Source of the DNA: Mariprofundaceae bacterium
GTDB taxonomy: Bacteria > Pseudomonadota > Zetaproteobacteria > Mariprofundales > Mariprofundaceae
Length of the DNA: 64,000 nt
Direction: 5' to 3'
NCBI GenBank assembly: GCA_030950925.1
Contig: JAUZQO010000007.1
Span: 16,062-80,061 of the forward strand
The translations under genes were made by a program, and so were the position numbers. Of this stretch, positions 36,582-45,633 are shown in pieces (position 1 is the stretch's first letter; every line of letters begins with the position of its first letter). The notes beneath the pieces are model-generated. The model had not been told where the DNA came from and did no database searches. It was given only the letters and a program-made list of their open reading frames with translations.

Positions 36582-36695
36582 GTGAAAGTTCGTGCGTCAG
36601 TAAAAAAAATGTGCAGTAAATGCCAAGTGATTCGCCGCAAGGGGATTGTTCGGGTGATCTGTGAAAATCCACGTCATAAGCAGCGCCAAGGCTGA
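36582..36695 (+). CDS. rpmJ: 50S ribosomal protein L36 (zinc type)
   Basis: 37 residues from a GTG start, with GGAGG about 10 bases upstream. The sequence reads [20 protein letters not shown] then [17 protein letters not shown], with zinc ligands Cys11, Cys14, Cys27 and His32. It is too small for many gene finders but is unmistakable in its usual place between infA and rpsM. This is the zinc-binding L36 paralogue type. Confidence 0.95.
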   Translation: MKVRASVKKMCSKCQVIRRKGIVRVICENPRHKQRQG

Positions 36696-36727
36696 TGTGT
36701 CGTTTCGTAGTTAGGTAGGAGGAAGCA

Positions 36728-37099
36728 TTGGCTCGTATTTCTGGGGTAAATATTCCAACACAGAAACGTGTAGAGATTTCTTTAACGTATATTTTTGGTA
36801 TCGGCTTAAGCAGTGCCAAGCAAATTCTTGCGGAAGCAAAAATTGATCCAAATATACGTGTAAAGGACTTGACTGATTCTGAGGTGGATAGTATTCGTAA
36901 TATCATTAACACTGATAATTTCACTGTAGAAGGTGATTTGCGTCGTGAAGTGAGTATGAATATTAAACGTCTAACAGACTTGGGTTGTTATCGTGGCTTG
37001 CGCCATCGTCATGGTCTTCCATTGCGTGGTCAAAAGACAAAGACCAACGCACGTACTCGCAAAGGCCCACGTCGTGCCATTGCAGGCAAGAAGAAGTAA
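36728..37099 (+). CDS. rpsM: 30S ribosomal protein S13 (TTG start)
   Basis: 123 residues beginning at a TTG with GGAGGA about 6 bases upstream; this start gives the family N-terminus '[25 protein letters not shown]' and no ATG fits. '[44 protein letters not shown]' follows. S13 bridges to the large subunit and contacts P-site tRNA. The TTG start is unusual for a highly expressed ribosomal protein. Confidence 0.95.
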   Translation: MARISGVNIPTQKRVEISLTYIFGIGLSSAKQILAEAKIDPNIRVKDLTDSEVDSIRNIINTDNFTVEGDLRREVSMNIKRLTDLGCYRGLRHRHGLPLRGQKTKTNARTRKGPRRAIAGKKK

Positions 37100-37120
37100 A
37101 GAAGGTTAAGGGATAGTATC

Positions 37121-37507
37121 ATGGCCGCACCAAAAACAGGTAAGAAGCGTGTTCGCAAGAATGTTGCAAGCGCTGTAGCGCACATCAAAGCTTCTTTTAA
37201 CAATACAATTATTACATTTACCGATGAAGCAGGCAATGCAATCAGCTGGGCAACCAGTGGTGCTGCAGGTTTTAAAGGTTCGCGTAAGAGCACACCTTTT
37301 GCAGCGCAAGTTGCAGCTGAAGATGCAGCTCGCAAAGCGATGGATCATGGCGTGAAAAACGTATCAGTGCTGATTAAGGGTCCAGGTTCTGGACGTGAAT
37401 CTGCACTGCGTGCAATTGCTGCGGTTGGTTTGAATGTGGTTGCCATTCGTGATGTTACCCCAATTCCGCATAATGGTTGTCGCCCTCCGAAGCGACGCCG
37501 GGTTTAG
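37121..37507 (+). CDS. rpsK: 30S ribosomal protein S11
   Basis: 128 residues: '[53 protein letters not shown]'-type core (here '[11 protein letters not shown]...') and the end '[17 protein letters not shown]'. S11 forms the platform and contacts the E site. Also contains the Asn-Gly pair 'PHNGCRPP', a known isoaspartate site in E. coli S11. Confidence 0.96.
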   Translation: MAAPKTGKKRVRKNVASAVAHIKASFNNTIITFTDEAGNAISWATSGAAGFKGSRKSTPFAAQVAAEDAARKAMDHGVKNVSVLIKGPGSGRESALRAIAAVGLNVVAIRDVTPIPHNGCRPPKRRRV

Positions 37508-37518
37508 GAGTTTAGAAG

Positions 37519-38148
37519 ATGGCTCGTTATTTAGATGCTAAGTGCCGCTTATGTCGTCGTGAGGGTGAAAAATTATACTTGAAGGGCGGCAAATGCTACT
37601 CGGATAAGTGTCCAATTGAACGCCGTCCTTATGCACCAGGTATGCATGGTCAGGGACGTCGTGTTAAAGTTTCTAACTATGGTATTCAGCTGCGTGAGAA
37701 ACAAAAAGTTAAACGTATTTATGGTTTGCAAGAAAAGCAATTTTTACGTTATTTTAAAATTGCAGATAAAATGCCTGGTGTAACAGGTTTGAACTTGTTG
37801 CAACTGCTTGAGTCACGTTTAGATAATGTGGTTTATCGCATGGGTTTGGCGGCTTCACGGACTGAAGCACGTCAGATTGTACGTCACAAACTGGTGGCAG
37901 TAAGTGGTCGGATTTTGAATATTCCTTCTTACCGTGTTCGTCTTGGCGATCAAATTTCAATTGTTGATGCTGCAAAAGAACATTTGCGCATTAAATCAGC
38001 AAGTGAGCTTGCAGGTCAACGAGGACTTCCTGAATGGTTGGATATGGATTTGACAACATTTGCAGGTGTTTATCGTGAATTGCCAACACGCGATCAATTG
38101 GATCCGAATATTCGTGAACAGTTGATTGTTGAATTGTACTCCAAATAA
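37519..38148 (+). CDS. rpsD: 30S ribosomal protein S4
   Basis: 209 residues. The N-terminus '[37 protein letters not shown]' holds four cysteines spaced for zinc, followed by the S4 RNA-binding domain '[42 protein letters not shown]'. It nucleates 30S assembly and, in E. coli, represses the alpha operon. rpoA follows after 17 bases. Confidence 0.96.
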   Translation: MARYLDAKCRLCRREGEKLYLKGGKCYSDKCPIERRPYAPGMHGQGRRVKVSNYGIQLREKQKVKRIYGLQEKQFLRYFKIADKMPGVTGLNLLQLLESRLDNVVYRMGLAASRTEARQIVRHKLVAVSGRILNIPSYRVRLGDQISIVDAAKEHLRIKSASELAGQRGLPEWLDMDLTTFAGVYRELPTRDQLDPNIREQLIVELYSK

Positions 38149-38165
38149 TTAGTGAGGTTGAGTTT

Positions 38166-39143
38166 ATGGAATTGATTAAGCCACGTTCAATCTCGCTTGA
38201 AGAGATCGTTCCTGGACGTTCAGCTAAAATTACCTTTGAACCGCTAGAACGCGGTTATGGAACAACCCTTGGTAATAGCTTGCGTCGGATGCTTTTGTCA
38301 TCTTTGGAAGGCTCTGCGGTAACATCTGTATATTTTGAAGGTGTGACACATGAGTTTGACACGATTAAAGGTGTTCGTGAAGATGTGATGGATATTATGT
38401 TGGCGATGAAAGAAATTGATATCGCTATGGATAATGATGAAGCTGAAAGAGTAAACTTGTCCTTCAGCGGAGAAGGAATTGTAACTGCAGGGGATATTGA
38501 ATGCCCTACAGGTGTCCGTATTCTTAATCCTGAGCTTGTTTTGGCACATCTTAATGTTGATGCTGCATTGAAATTTGAGGCGATTGTTGAGAAAGGACTT
38601 GGTTATGACCCTGCTCAAGAACGTTCAGATGATGAACGTCCTTTGGGGTTTTTGATGCTTGATGCTTCTTATTCTCCAGTTCGTCGTGTTGCAACACGTG
38701 TTGAAAATGCACGTGTAAGCCAGAAAACGAACTATGATAAATTGATCCTTGAAGTGGAAACAAATGGTTCGATTGCACCTGAAGATGCCATTGGAAAAGC
38801 TGCAAGGATTATTCAAGATCAACTGGTTGTGTTCTCTGATTTCTCAGCACTGGAAACGGTGAGCACTGAAGAGGTTGTCGATGAAGGAATTGAGGATGTG
38901 TTATCGCAACCGATTGATTATTTAGATTTATCGGTACGTTCAATGAATTGCTTGAAAAGTGATGATATTTTCCGTGTTGGTGATTTGGTTCTTCGGACTG
39001 AGCAAGAAATGTTACGAACCCCCAACTTTGGTCGCAAGTCATTGAATGAGATTAAAGAAGTATTGGAAAATATGGGGCTTGCTTTGGGTATGGATCTAGA
39101 AAACTGGCCTCCACAAGAAGATGAAGCTGTCGAAGCTGAATGA
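38166..39143 (+). CDS. rpoA: RNA polymerase alpha subunit
   Basis: 325 residues. N-terminal dimerisation domain: '[41 protein letters not shown]', '[15 protein letters not shown]'; C-terminal domain: '[57 protein letters not shown]', which contacts UP elements and activators. Standard position between rpsD and rplQ. Confidence 0.97.
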   Translation: MELIKPRSISLEEIVPGRSAKITFEPLERGYGTTLGNSLRRMLLSSLEGSAVTSVYFEGVTHEFDTIKGVREDVMDIMLAMKEIDIAMDNDEAERVNLSFSGEGIVTAGDIECPTGVRILNPELVLAHLNVDAALKFEAIVEKGLGYDPAQERSDDERPLGFLMLDASYSPVRRVATRVENARVSQKTNYDKLILEVETNGSIAPEDAIGKAARIIQDQLVVFSDFSALETVSTEEVVDEGIEDVLSQPIDYLDLSVRSMNCLKSDDIFRVGDLVLRTEQEMLRTPNFGRKSLNEIKEVLENMGLALGMDLENWPPQEDEAVEAE

Positions 39144-39172
39144 TTTACTTAGATATTTAAGAGGAAATACCG

Positions 39173-39559
39173 ATGAGACATCGTAAACATCATGGCGGTT
39201 TAAACCGTCCAACTGGTCATCGCCGTGCATTGCTTGCAAATTTGGCAACTGCGTTGATTACCCATGGTCGTATTGAAACAACCGAACCTAAAGCGCGGGC
39301 TATGCGTCCTTACGTTGAGAAATTGATTACGCTGGCTAAGCGTGGTGATTTGCATTCACGTCGTCAGGTTTTGGCAAAATTGAAGCATCGTCCGATTGTT
39401 GATCGCTTGTTTGATGATATTGCTACTGCTTCTTCTGAACGTGCTGGTGGTTATACCCGCATGGTGAAAACAGGCTTTCGTAATGGTGATGCTGCACCGA
39501 TGGCTGTTGTGGAACTGGTTGATCAACCTGCTGTACTTGAAGTTGCTCAAGAAGATTAA
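39173..39559 (+). CDS. rplQ: 50S ribosomal protein L17
   Basis: 128 residues: '[83 protein letters not shown]'. Last gene of the superoperon; a terminator begins 20 bases after its stop. Confidence 0.96.
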   Translation: MRHRKHHGGLNRPTGHRRALLANLATALITHGRIETTEPKARAMRPYVEKLITLAKRGDLHSRRQVLAKLKHRPIVDRLFDDIATASSERAGGYTRMVKTGFRNGDAAPMAVVELVDQPAVLEVAQED

Positions 39560-39579
39560 TTTCTTTTAAAGATATGAAT

Positions 39580-39609
39580 AAAAAGGTCGCACTTGTTGCG
39601 GCCTTTTTT
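39580..39609 (+). terminator. Intrinsic terminator of the ribosomal superoperon
   Basis: AAAAAGGTCGC pairs with GCGGCCTTTTT (one T-G pair) around ACTTGTT, followed by T. It closes the run of genes that began at rpsL; no comparable hairpin was seen inside that run. Confidence 0.9.
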
Positions 39610-39630
39610 GCGTTTGGGAGGGAGTGAATA

Positions 39631-40548
39631 ATGAAAACTGCTCAGCGTGGAATGTTGTTACTTAAAATCCTATTGACCTTCTCTTTATTGTATATGGTCT
39701 TTCGCTATGTGGATGTAGGGACTGTTTGGCAGCGAATGATGGCAGTGAACCCTTGGTATTTGATCGCCTCATGGCTTTGCATTATTGTGGGTTATTTTTT
39801 ATGTGGCTTGCGCTGGGCTTGGATGGCGGAAGGTTTGGGTATTAAGATCTCTCGCCGCCGAAAAATTAGATTGTATTTTTTAGGCATGTTTACCAGTTTG
39901 TTTTTACCGTCAACGATTGGTGGTGATGTTGTACGTGCTGTCTTGTTGGCGAAAGGCGAAGGTCGACAAGGTATCGGGCTGCCTGCTGCTGCAAGTGTGA
40001 TTCTGGATCGTTTGAATGGGATGTACGCTCTGATTTTGTTGTTGAGTATTTCAATGTTTTTCTTTTCATGGCCCCGAGCATGGTGGATGAGTTGGATGTT
40101 TCTGGTGGTGAGCATGTGGTTGGTTCTGTTGTTGTACCCTTGGATGCATGCACGTTTGCCACGTTGGTTTGAGAAGATCAAGCAACTTCCTTTGGATACG
40201 AAAACATTTCAATCGATGTGGTGGAAAAGTTTGCCAGTATCTTTTGTATTTCAGGCCATGGTTGTGCAAGCGCATGTTTTTTTAGCGATGGGTGTGGGCT
40301 TGGAGATGAATTGGGCAGCGATTTCGATCATGGTGGGTTTGGTTGCTTTGGTTGCAACTTTGCCTATTTCTTTGAATGGCTTTGGTATTCGTGAAGCAGG
40401 TTATGTGGGGTTCGCGGTTTATTTTGGTGCGAGCTCTGAAAGTGCTACCGCCATGGCAGCGCTATGGATTATTGTTTTAAGTTTGGCTGCATTACCTGGG
40501 GCTTTTATTCTATGGCGCTTGGGTGGTTTGAATGCTTTAAAATCATGA
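39631..40548 (+). CDS. Lysylphosphatidylglycerol synthase TM-region (UPF0104) protein
   Basis: 305 residues with about eight membrane helices and no soluble catalytic domain. 'LFLPSTIGGDVVRAVLLA' (near 90-108) is the signature of the LPG_synthase_TM/AglD2 family, followed by 'AAASVILDRLNGMYALILLL' and, late, 'ISLNGFGIREAGYVGFAVYFGA'. In MprF this region flips aminoacylated lipids; stand-alone versions are of uncertain function, possibly lipid flipping. Start ATG has GGAGGGAG upstream, 71 bases after rplQ and just past the terminator. Confidence 0.8.
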   Translation: MKTAQRGMLLLKILLTFSLLYMVFRYVDVGTVWQRMMAVNPWYLIASWLCIIVGYFLCGLRWAWMAEGLGIKISRRRKIRLYFLGMFTSLFLPSTIGGDVVRAVLLAKGEGRQGIGLPAAASVILDRLNGMYALILLLSISMFFFSWPRAWWMSWMFLVVSMWLVLLLYPWMHARLPRWFEKIKQLPLDTKTFQSMWWKSLPVSFVFQAMVVQAHVFLAMGVGLEMNWAAISIMVGLVALVATLPISLNGFGIREAGYVGFAVYFGASSESATAMAALWIIVLSLAALPGAFILWRLGGLNALKS

Positions 40549-40569
40549 GGCTTGAACTTTTCTTGCCTT

Positions 40570-41439
40570 TTATGCGGATGTTTTTTCTGTCAATCGCTTG
40601 GCTGTATGTTGGGCTCGTTTATGAATATAAAGCTCCAATCGCTTAAATGTTTCACTATGGTGTTTTTTGATATACTGCATGGCATTCTGATTTAATGGTA
40701 GAATGTCCAAATCGGATGCGGCGATGGCTGAATAGGCCGATGTTTTGCCTTGATTACTGGCAAGTTCTCCAATGACATCATGGTTGCGGCGTATTTCTAG
40801 CAAGCACTCCTTACCCAATGCGTCGGTATAATAAACCTCCACACTACCCGATAGAATCAGTGTAATCGTTTGAGTTTCTTCGCCTTGGGTCAAAAGTTGA
40901 GTGTCACAAGCTGTAAATTTTGTTTGTAAATCTTTTGAAAATGTAAGACGTAAATTTTCTGGCAATGTTTGAAAAATAGGGTGGCTAAACAAGAAACTAT
41001 TGAGCATACGTTGCGAGAGTATGCTTTGCAGACGCTCTTTAAAAGTATGATCGGCTTCCAAAACTTGATGAACGGCTGCGCCGTTGACGCGAATGATTTC
41101 ACATGCTTTAGCCGTGTAGACTGAAGCATAACGGGGTTTATTTCTCAAAATAGCGAACTCACCAAAAATATCACCTGATTTCAATGAGGCAAGAACCTTG
41201 CGTTGCTGCCCCGCTTCTTTGGCAATGGATACGCAACCTGTACGAATAAAGTACAAATCACGGGGATTATCGCCTTCGTGCAGTGTTTCGACACCTTGGT
41301 CAATCGTCACCAAGCGACTTGAGCCATTGAGTATACGTATGTTTAAGGGGCTTAAGCCTTTGAGAATAGGGAACGCTTCTTCAGAAAGTAAGCTATGGGT
41401 GACAATGTTGATGTTGGATAAATCGAGAAAATCACTCAT
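40570..41439 (-). CDS. Protein with two cyclic-nucleotide-binding domains
   Basis: 289 residues, cytoplasmic, no DNA-binding motif. Domain 1 (about 20-130): 'RLVTIDQGVETLHEGDNPRDLYFIRTGCVSIAK', 'LKSGDIFGEFAILRNKPRYASVYTAKACEIIRV'. Domain 2 (about 155-265): 'FTACDTQLLTQGEETQTITLILSGSVEVYYTD', 'RRNHDVIGELASNQGKTSAYSAIAASDLDILPL'. The phosphate-binding cassette reads GEFAILRNKPR in domain 1 (close to consensus GE...) and GELASNQGKTSA in domain 2, so ligand specificity is uncertain. Neither an HTH nor an effector domain follows, so it probably acts through protein contacts. Transcribed toward the LPG-like gene (convergent). Confidence 0.78.
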   Translation of the reverse strand: MSDFLDLSNINIVTHSLLSEEAFPILKGLSPLNIRILNGSSRLVTIDQGVETLHEGDNPRDLYFIRTGCVSIAKEAGQQRKVLASLKSGDIFGEFAILRNKPRYASVYTAKACEIIRVNGAAVHQVLEADHTFKERLQSILSQRMLNSFLFSHPIFQTLPENLRLTFSKDLQTKFTACDTQLLTQGEETQTITLILSGSVEVYYTDALGKECLLEIRRNHDVIGELASNQGKTSAYSAIAASDLDILPLNQNAMQYIKKHHSETFKRLELYIHKRAQHTAKRLTEKTSA

Positions 41440-41551
41440 GATAGGTTTACCTTACAATGTATAGTGGGCTGTGCGCATCCTGCGCTTGATAAATATGGCA
41501 TAGCAGTGATGACGCTCACATGGTTGGCTGTTGTGGTGGATGAAGTATTAT

Positions 41552-42697
41552 TCATTCGATTTCGAGTATACGTTCATGCTGGGTTAAATTATCACAACCA
41601 TTATCCCGCACGACCACCATATCTTCCAAACGAATGCCGCCAAGTTTTGGATAGTACAAACCAGGTTCAACGGTGACAACTTGGTCGCACCTTAATATGT
41701 CATCGGACAAAGATACACGGGGTGACTCATGAATATCGAGACCAACACCATGCCCTGTGCCATGAAAGAAGCCTTGTTGTTGCCCGTTTTTGATGCCTGT
41801 TGGGAAGCCTTGTTGTTCAAAGTGATTGAGAATACTTTGGTGAATATCGCGTGTTTTTGCACCAGAATACACTTTTTCCAAGCCAATATCCTGCCCTTCT
41901 AAGACAGTTTGGTACATCTTTTTAATATCAGGTGAGGCTTTTCCCTTGACATAACTGCGGGTCATATCTCCCCAGTAGCCGCAATCCAATAAGCGCGGAA
42001 AAATATCAATAATGATGGGCTCATGGGCATAAATAAATCCTGAACCGATATTATGAGGATCACAAGCTTGCTTGCCACAAGCAACAATGGTGTGTGCAGG
42101 CATCGCACCTTGGGCAATAAGAAAGGTTTCAATGGCAGCACGGACATCTTTGGCTTCGACTTGTTGCTTGGCATCATCGGGGTGACGTAGAATATGATCC
42201 GAACCGATGCTGCAGGCAGCAAGAAACCTCTCTGCTTGCATCATGGATGCTTTGGTCAGTTGTTCTGCATGGGCTAAATATTTTATTTCTGTTTCGCTTT
42301 TGATGGCGCGTTGTGGAAAAAGTGTGCCTTGTTGTGCGCTAACATGAAAACCAAGTTCTCTTAGCAAATCTGCATACATCAATGGGAACTGCCCTGGCAC
42401 GGTAATATGGGAAACATCATGGGCTTGTAGAAATGCTGCGGCGATACTGGCGAGCGATGCTTGCCAGCCTGCTTTGTGGGCTTTTTCACGCCAAGGGCTA
42501 TCCAAGTGGACATGATTAAAATTCGATTTTTTTTCTGCGCGTCCAACTTCCAAGGGGGAAAGTAAACCATGCCATATGGTTTGACCTGCTTCGCATAGAC
42601 CGATGGCAATGAAGGCATCGGGTACAAAAATCTTCGAAATATAGAGCATGTCGGCATGGTGTTCAGAATCAGAAATAAGCAATTGAGCAGTGGTCAT
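41552..42697 (-). CDS. M24 family aminopeptidase (Xaa-Pro peptidase type)
   Basis: 381 residues from the ATG at 42697 (AAGGAT upstream; just after the yihY stop); a longer frame exists upstream but overlaps yihY. The C-terminal pita-bread domain keeps the metal ligands: Asp in 'PIIIDIFPRLLDCGYWGDMTRSYVKG', His in 'FFHGTGHGVGLDIHESPRV', Glu in 'VVTVEPGLYYP' and Glu in 'GGIRLEDMVVV'. The N-terminal domain is creatinase-like. It removes N-terminal residues next to proline, or dipeptides; which of the PepP/PepQ activities applies cannot be told by eye. Confidence 0.83.
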   Translation of the reverse strand: MTTAQLLISDSEHHADMLYISKIFVPDAFIAIGLCEAGQTIWHGLLSPLEVGRAEKKSNFNHVHLDSPWREKAHKAGWQASLASIAAAFLQAHDVSHITVPGQFPLMYADLLRELGFHVSAQQGTLFPQRAIKSETEIKYLAHAEQLTKASMMQAERFLAACSIGSDHILRHPDDAKQQVEAKDVRAAIETFLIAQGAMPAHTIVACGKQACDPHNIGSGFIYAHEPIIIDIFPRLLDCGYWGDMTRSYVKGKASPDIKKMYQTVLEGQDIGLEKVYSGAKTRDIHQSILNHFEQQGFPTGIKNGQQQGFFHGTGHGVGLDIHESPRVSLSDDILRCDQVVTVEPGLYYPKLGGIRLEDMVVVRDNGCDNLTQHERILEIE

Positions 42698-42740
42698 AGG
42701 TATCCTTATGGCGGTAGTGAGTGGGCATCGTTGCAGAACT

Positions 42741-43994
42741 TTATGTGTTTTCAATGAAATCAGAGAGTTTGATCTTGGCAAGCTGGCTGTTTTGCTGCTC
42801 TACAAGCTGTTGATAGGTGTTCTTTAATGGAAGGTGCCAAGAAAGTTGAGCATTTTTTGGTATTTGAATGTCTTGGCTATAGACAAGCTTGTGAATCATT
42901 TGCCATGTGATGTGTTGAGCATCCATACCCAGCAGCCAATGACTTGAAGGATCAGGTATTTCAGATGTTGCTTGCAATAAGTGATGTTCATGAAGGACTT
43001 GGAAATAGGGCGATAAATCAAATTCATGACATCCCAAATCGTTGGCAATATCTGATTCTTGAATGCTAGAACCTGTTTGAAATGCTTTCGCAGCCCGATA
43101 TAAAATATGATGAAAATAGAAAAGTTGGTTGGATGTAGCATGGTTTTTGTGATGGGGTGATGATTCTGGATGTTGCAAACAAACATTGATTTCGGCACCC
43201 AATAAAACAATGAGCCAAGTGAGGTAAATCCAAATAAGGAAGATGGGAAGCGTGCCGAGTGTGCCATATAATTTTTCGTAATTTGCCAGCTCCGTGACAT
43301 AAAATGTAAACCCCAGTTTGCTCACTTCAAAAAGTGCACCAGCTATACTGCCTGCAATAGCTGCGGAACGAAAACGAACGGATGTGTTGGGTAAGCTGAT
43401 ATACAGGGCAGTCATGGCTAAGGAGGAAATTACCCACGGTATGAGAAATGGAATATGTTGAAAAACGGATGTGTTTTCTGTGACATCATGAATGATAGGT
43501 AAAGCTGCAAAATAGGATGTGATGGAGATGGATGCGCCCAGCAATAGCGGCGAAAGTGTGAGTAAGGCCCAGAATGTGATAAAACGAGAAAGATGGGTGC
43601 GACGTTTTTTAATGCGCCAAATATCGTTAAAAGCTTCCTCCATGGTGGTGAGCAGAGCCGTGATGGTAATCAATAAACCAATGATGCCAAAGATGGATAG
43701 ACTGGTGGATTTTCCTGATAAGTTGGCAAGGTAATCCAGTACGATTTGTTGGCTGGTGGGAACCAAGTAGGTCACCAAGTGATGTTGAATACGTTGGGCA
43801 AGGTGGTCAAAATCTTGAAAGCTGGTGAAAATAGAAAATGCTAGAATGACGGTGGGAACAATGGCCAGTAGGTTGGCATAGGCGAGTGCAGACGCACGTT
43901 GAAGGCAGCGATCGTGGATGAAACGCAAGCATGCCCGTTGAAACAATGATAATACAGCTTGGATATGAGGCCGTAAATTGAGAGGATGAGGCAT
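42741..43994 (-). CDS. YihY/BrkB family inner-membrane protein
   Basis: 417 residues. Six membrane helices in the first 270 residues with family segments 'RASALAYANLLAIVPTVILAFSIF', 'FNDIWRIKKRRT', 'YFAALPIIHDV', 'YISLPNTSVRFRSAAIAGSIAGALFEVSKLGFTFYVTE' and 'YGTLGTLPIFLIWIYLTWLIVLLGAEINVCL'. The C-terminal 130 residues form a soluble domain with a winged-helix look ('IQESDIANDLGCHEFDLSPYFQVLHEHHLL'). Once called ribonuclease BN, now a membrane protein of unknown function. Ribosome binding site GAAGGAG 8 bases upstream. Confidence 0.85.
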   Translation of the reverse strand: MPHPLNLRPHIQAVLSLFQRACLRFIHDRCLQRASALAYANLLAIVPTVILAFSIFTSFQDFDHLAQRIQHHLVTYLVPTSQQIVLDYLANLSGKSTSLSIFGIIGLLITITALLTTMEEAFNDIWRIKKRRTHLSRFITFWALLTLSPLLLGASISITSYFAALPIIHDVTENTSVFQHIPFLIPWVISSLAMTALYISLPNTSVRFRSAAIAGSIAGALFEVSKLGFTFYVTELANYEKLYGTLGTLPIFLIWIYLTWLIVLLGAEINVCLQHPESSPHHKNHATSNQLFYFHHILYRAAKAFQTGSSIQESDIANDLGCHEFDLSPYFQVLHEHHLLQATSEIPDPSSHWLLGMDAQHITWQMIHKLVYSQDIQIPKNAQLSWHLPLKNTYQQLVEQQNSQLAKIKLSDFIENT

Positions 43995-44160
43995 GGTTGT
44001 ATCTCCTTCGTCAGAAAGTTTAGCATGTTGGAATGTTTTTTTGGCGTTTGTTTTTTGACGGCTAGAAGGGTGTCATGAAAAATATTGTTTGCAGCTTAAG
44101 CTTGCGTGTCAAGGATGATGCGTCATAATTTTGACTTTTCAGGGTTCAGGATGATTTCAA

Positions 44161-45576
44161 ATGTGGTGGGGGAATATTGATGTGAAGCAAACTGCTTATG
44201 TGTTGCTGGTGGATGATGAGGAGAATATTCGCTCGACCATTCAAGAAACCCTTGAAGATGCCAATTACCATGTTACGACGGTTGCCAATGCCATGCGTGC
44301 ACGCGAAGCCATGGAAAATGGATGTTTTGATGGAGCCGTGTTGGATATTTGCTTGCCAGATGGTAGTGGTATTGATTTGTTGAAAGAATTTCGTGTTGTC
44401 GCCCCCAATATGGGCATTGTTTTGATGACAGGTTATTCTGAAGTCAATACGGCTGTTGAAGCGGTACGTTTGGGTGCGGATGATTTTCTAAAAAAACCTT
44501 TTGACCTTGATGAGCTGTTGTTGCGCCTTGAAAAAGTTTTGAAAAAACGCGCTGAAAGTAAAGCTCATCGCTTATTAAAACAAAAGATCAAGGTCGATGA
44601 TAGTTCACGTTCATTGATTGGGCATTGCCCCAATATTTGTAAGTTACGGGAAGTGGCGCGCTTACTGGGTGACTCCGATAGTACCGTTTTGATTACAGGT
44701 GAGTCGGGTACAGGCAAAGAAGTGATTGCCAATTTATTGCACCAATCTGGAAACCGTTCATCCAAACCCTTTGTTTCGATCAATTGTGGTGCGATTCCTG
44801 AAGAGTTGCTGGAATCCGAGTTGTTTGGGCATGTGAAGGGTGCATTTACGGGTGCGATTAGAGCTAGACCTGGGCGCTTTGATGTTGCCAATGGTGGCAC
44901 GATTTTTCTGGATGAAATTGGAGATATGAGTGCCAAGTTACAGGTGAAGTTATTGCGTGTGTTACAAGAGCGTTGCTTTGAGCCTGTAGGAAGTCAACAA
45001 AGTGTACACATCGATGTGCGTGTGGTTGCGGCAACCCATCGGAATTTAGAACAAGAAATTGAGCGTGGAACTTTTCGTCAAGATTTATATTACCGTCTTA
45101 ATGTGATTCCCTTGGAATTGCCCACATTGCATGAACGTGGCGATGATGTTTTGCTTCTGGCAAGGCATTTTATGGATATCTTTAATGATAAGAAAGGTGC
45201 TGCACTGTCGGGCATTCATGAGCAAGTTCAGGCATCTTTTTTAAGCTACCTTTGGCCTGGGAATGTGCGGGAATTGCAGAACCTGATTGAACGTGTGGCA
45301 ACCTTAAAGCGTAGTGGCGAGATTACGTTGGAAGATTTACCTTCTAGGATGTTGAATAAAGGGCAACGTGCGATGCAAAGTTTTCGCATTCAGATTGAAG
45401 AGCATGATAACCTCGATTTTAAAGGTATTGTGGATGAGTTTGAAAGCCATTTGATTATGTTGGCTTTGGAACGTTTTCAATGGAATAAAAATCAAGCTGC
45501 GAAATTTCTATCGATGAACCGTACAACCTTGGTTGAAAAAATTAAGAAAAAAGGTTTGGTTTCTTCGTCTGATTAA
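44161..45576 (+). CDS. Sigma-54-dependent response regulator (NtrC/FlrC type)
   Basis: 471 residues. Receiver with acidic DDE near 18-20, Asp62 in 'VLDICLPDGSG' and Lys112 in 'FLKKPF'; AAA+ domain with Walker A GESGTGKE (180-187), sigma-54 contact loop GAFTGA (227-232) and 'GGTIFLDEIGDM'; Fis-type HTH at the C-terminus ('NQAAKFLSMNRTTLVEKIKKKGL'). It should activate sigma-54 promoters when phosphorylated. No partner kinase adjoins. A GTG at 44182 with GGGGGA upstream is an alternative start. It precedes the TPR gene and flagellar operon, so control of flagellar genes is likely but inferred. Confidence 0.85.
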   Translation: MWWGNIDVKQTAYVLLVDDEENIRSTIQETLEDANYHVTTVANAMRAREAMENGCFDGAVLDICLPDGSGIDLLKEFRVVAPNMGIVLMTGYSEVNTAVEAVRLGADDFLKKPFDLDELLLRLEKVLKKRAESKAHRLLKQKIKVDDSSRSLIGHCPNICKLREVARLLGDSDSTVLITGESGTGKEVIANLLHQSGNRSSKPFVSINCGAIPEELLESELFGHVKGAFTGAIRARPGRFDVANGGTIFLDEIGDMSAKLQVKLLRVLQERCFEPVGSQQSVHIDVRVVAATHRNLEQEIERGTFRQDLYYRLNVIPLELPTLHERGDDVLLLARHFMDIFNDKKGAALSGIHEQVQASFLSYLWPGNVRELQNLIERVATLKRSGEITLEDLPSRMLNKGQRAMQSFRIQIEEHDNLDFKGIVDEFESHLIMLALERFQWNKNQAAKFLSMNRTTLVEKIKKKGLVSSSD

Positions 45577-45633
45577 AGCTCGTTGGTCGGGTCATGTTCA
45601 TGGTTTCGGCATGACTTTTGCGGTAAAGGACTT

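Noticed and set aside
45606..45622. Sigma-54-like GGCATGACTTTTGC (GG-N10-GC) before the TPR gene
   Set aside because: Spacing fits, but the implied transcript would begin at about the start codon, leaving out the AAAGGA ribosome binding site; two consensus positions also differ.
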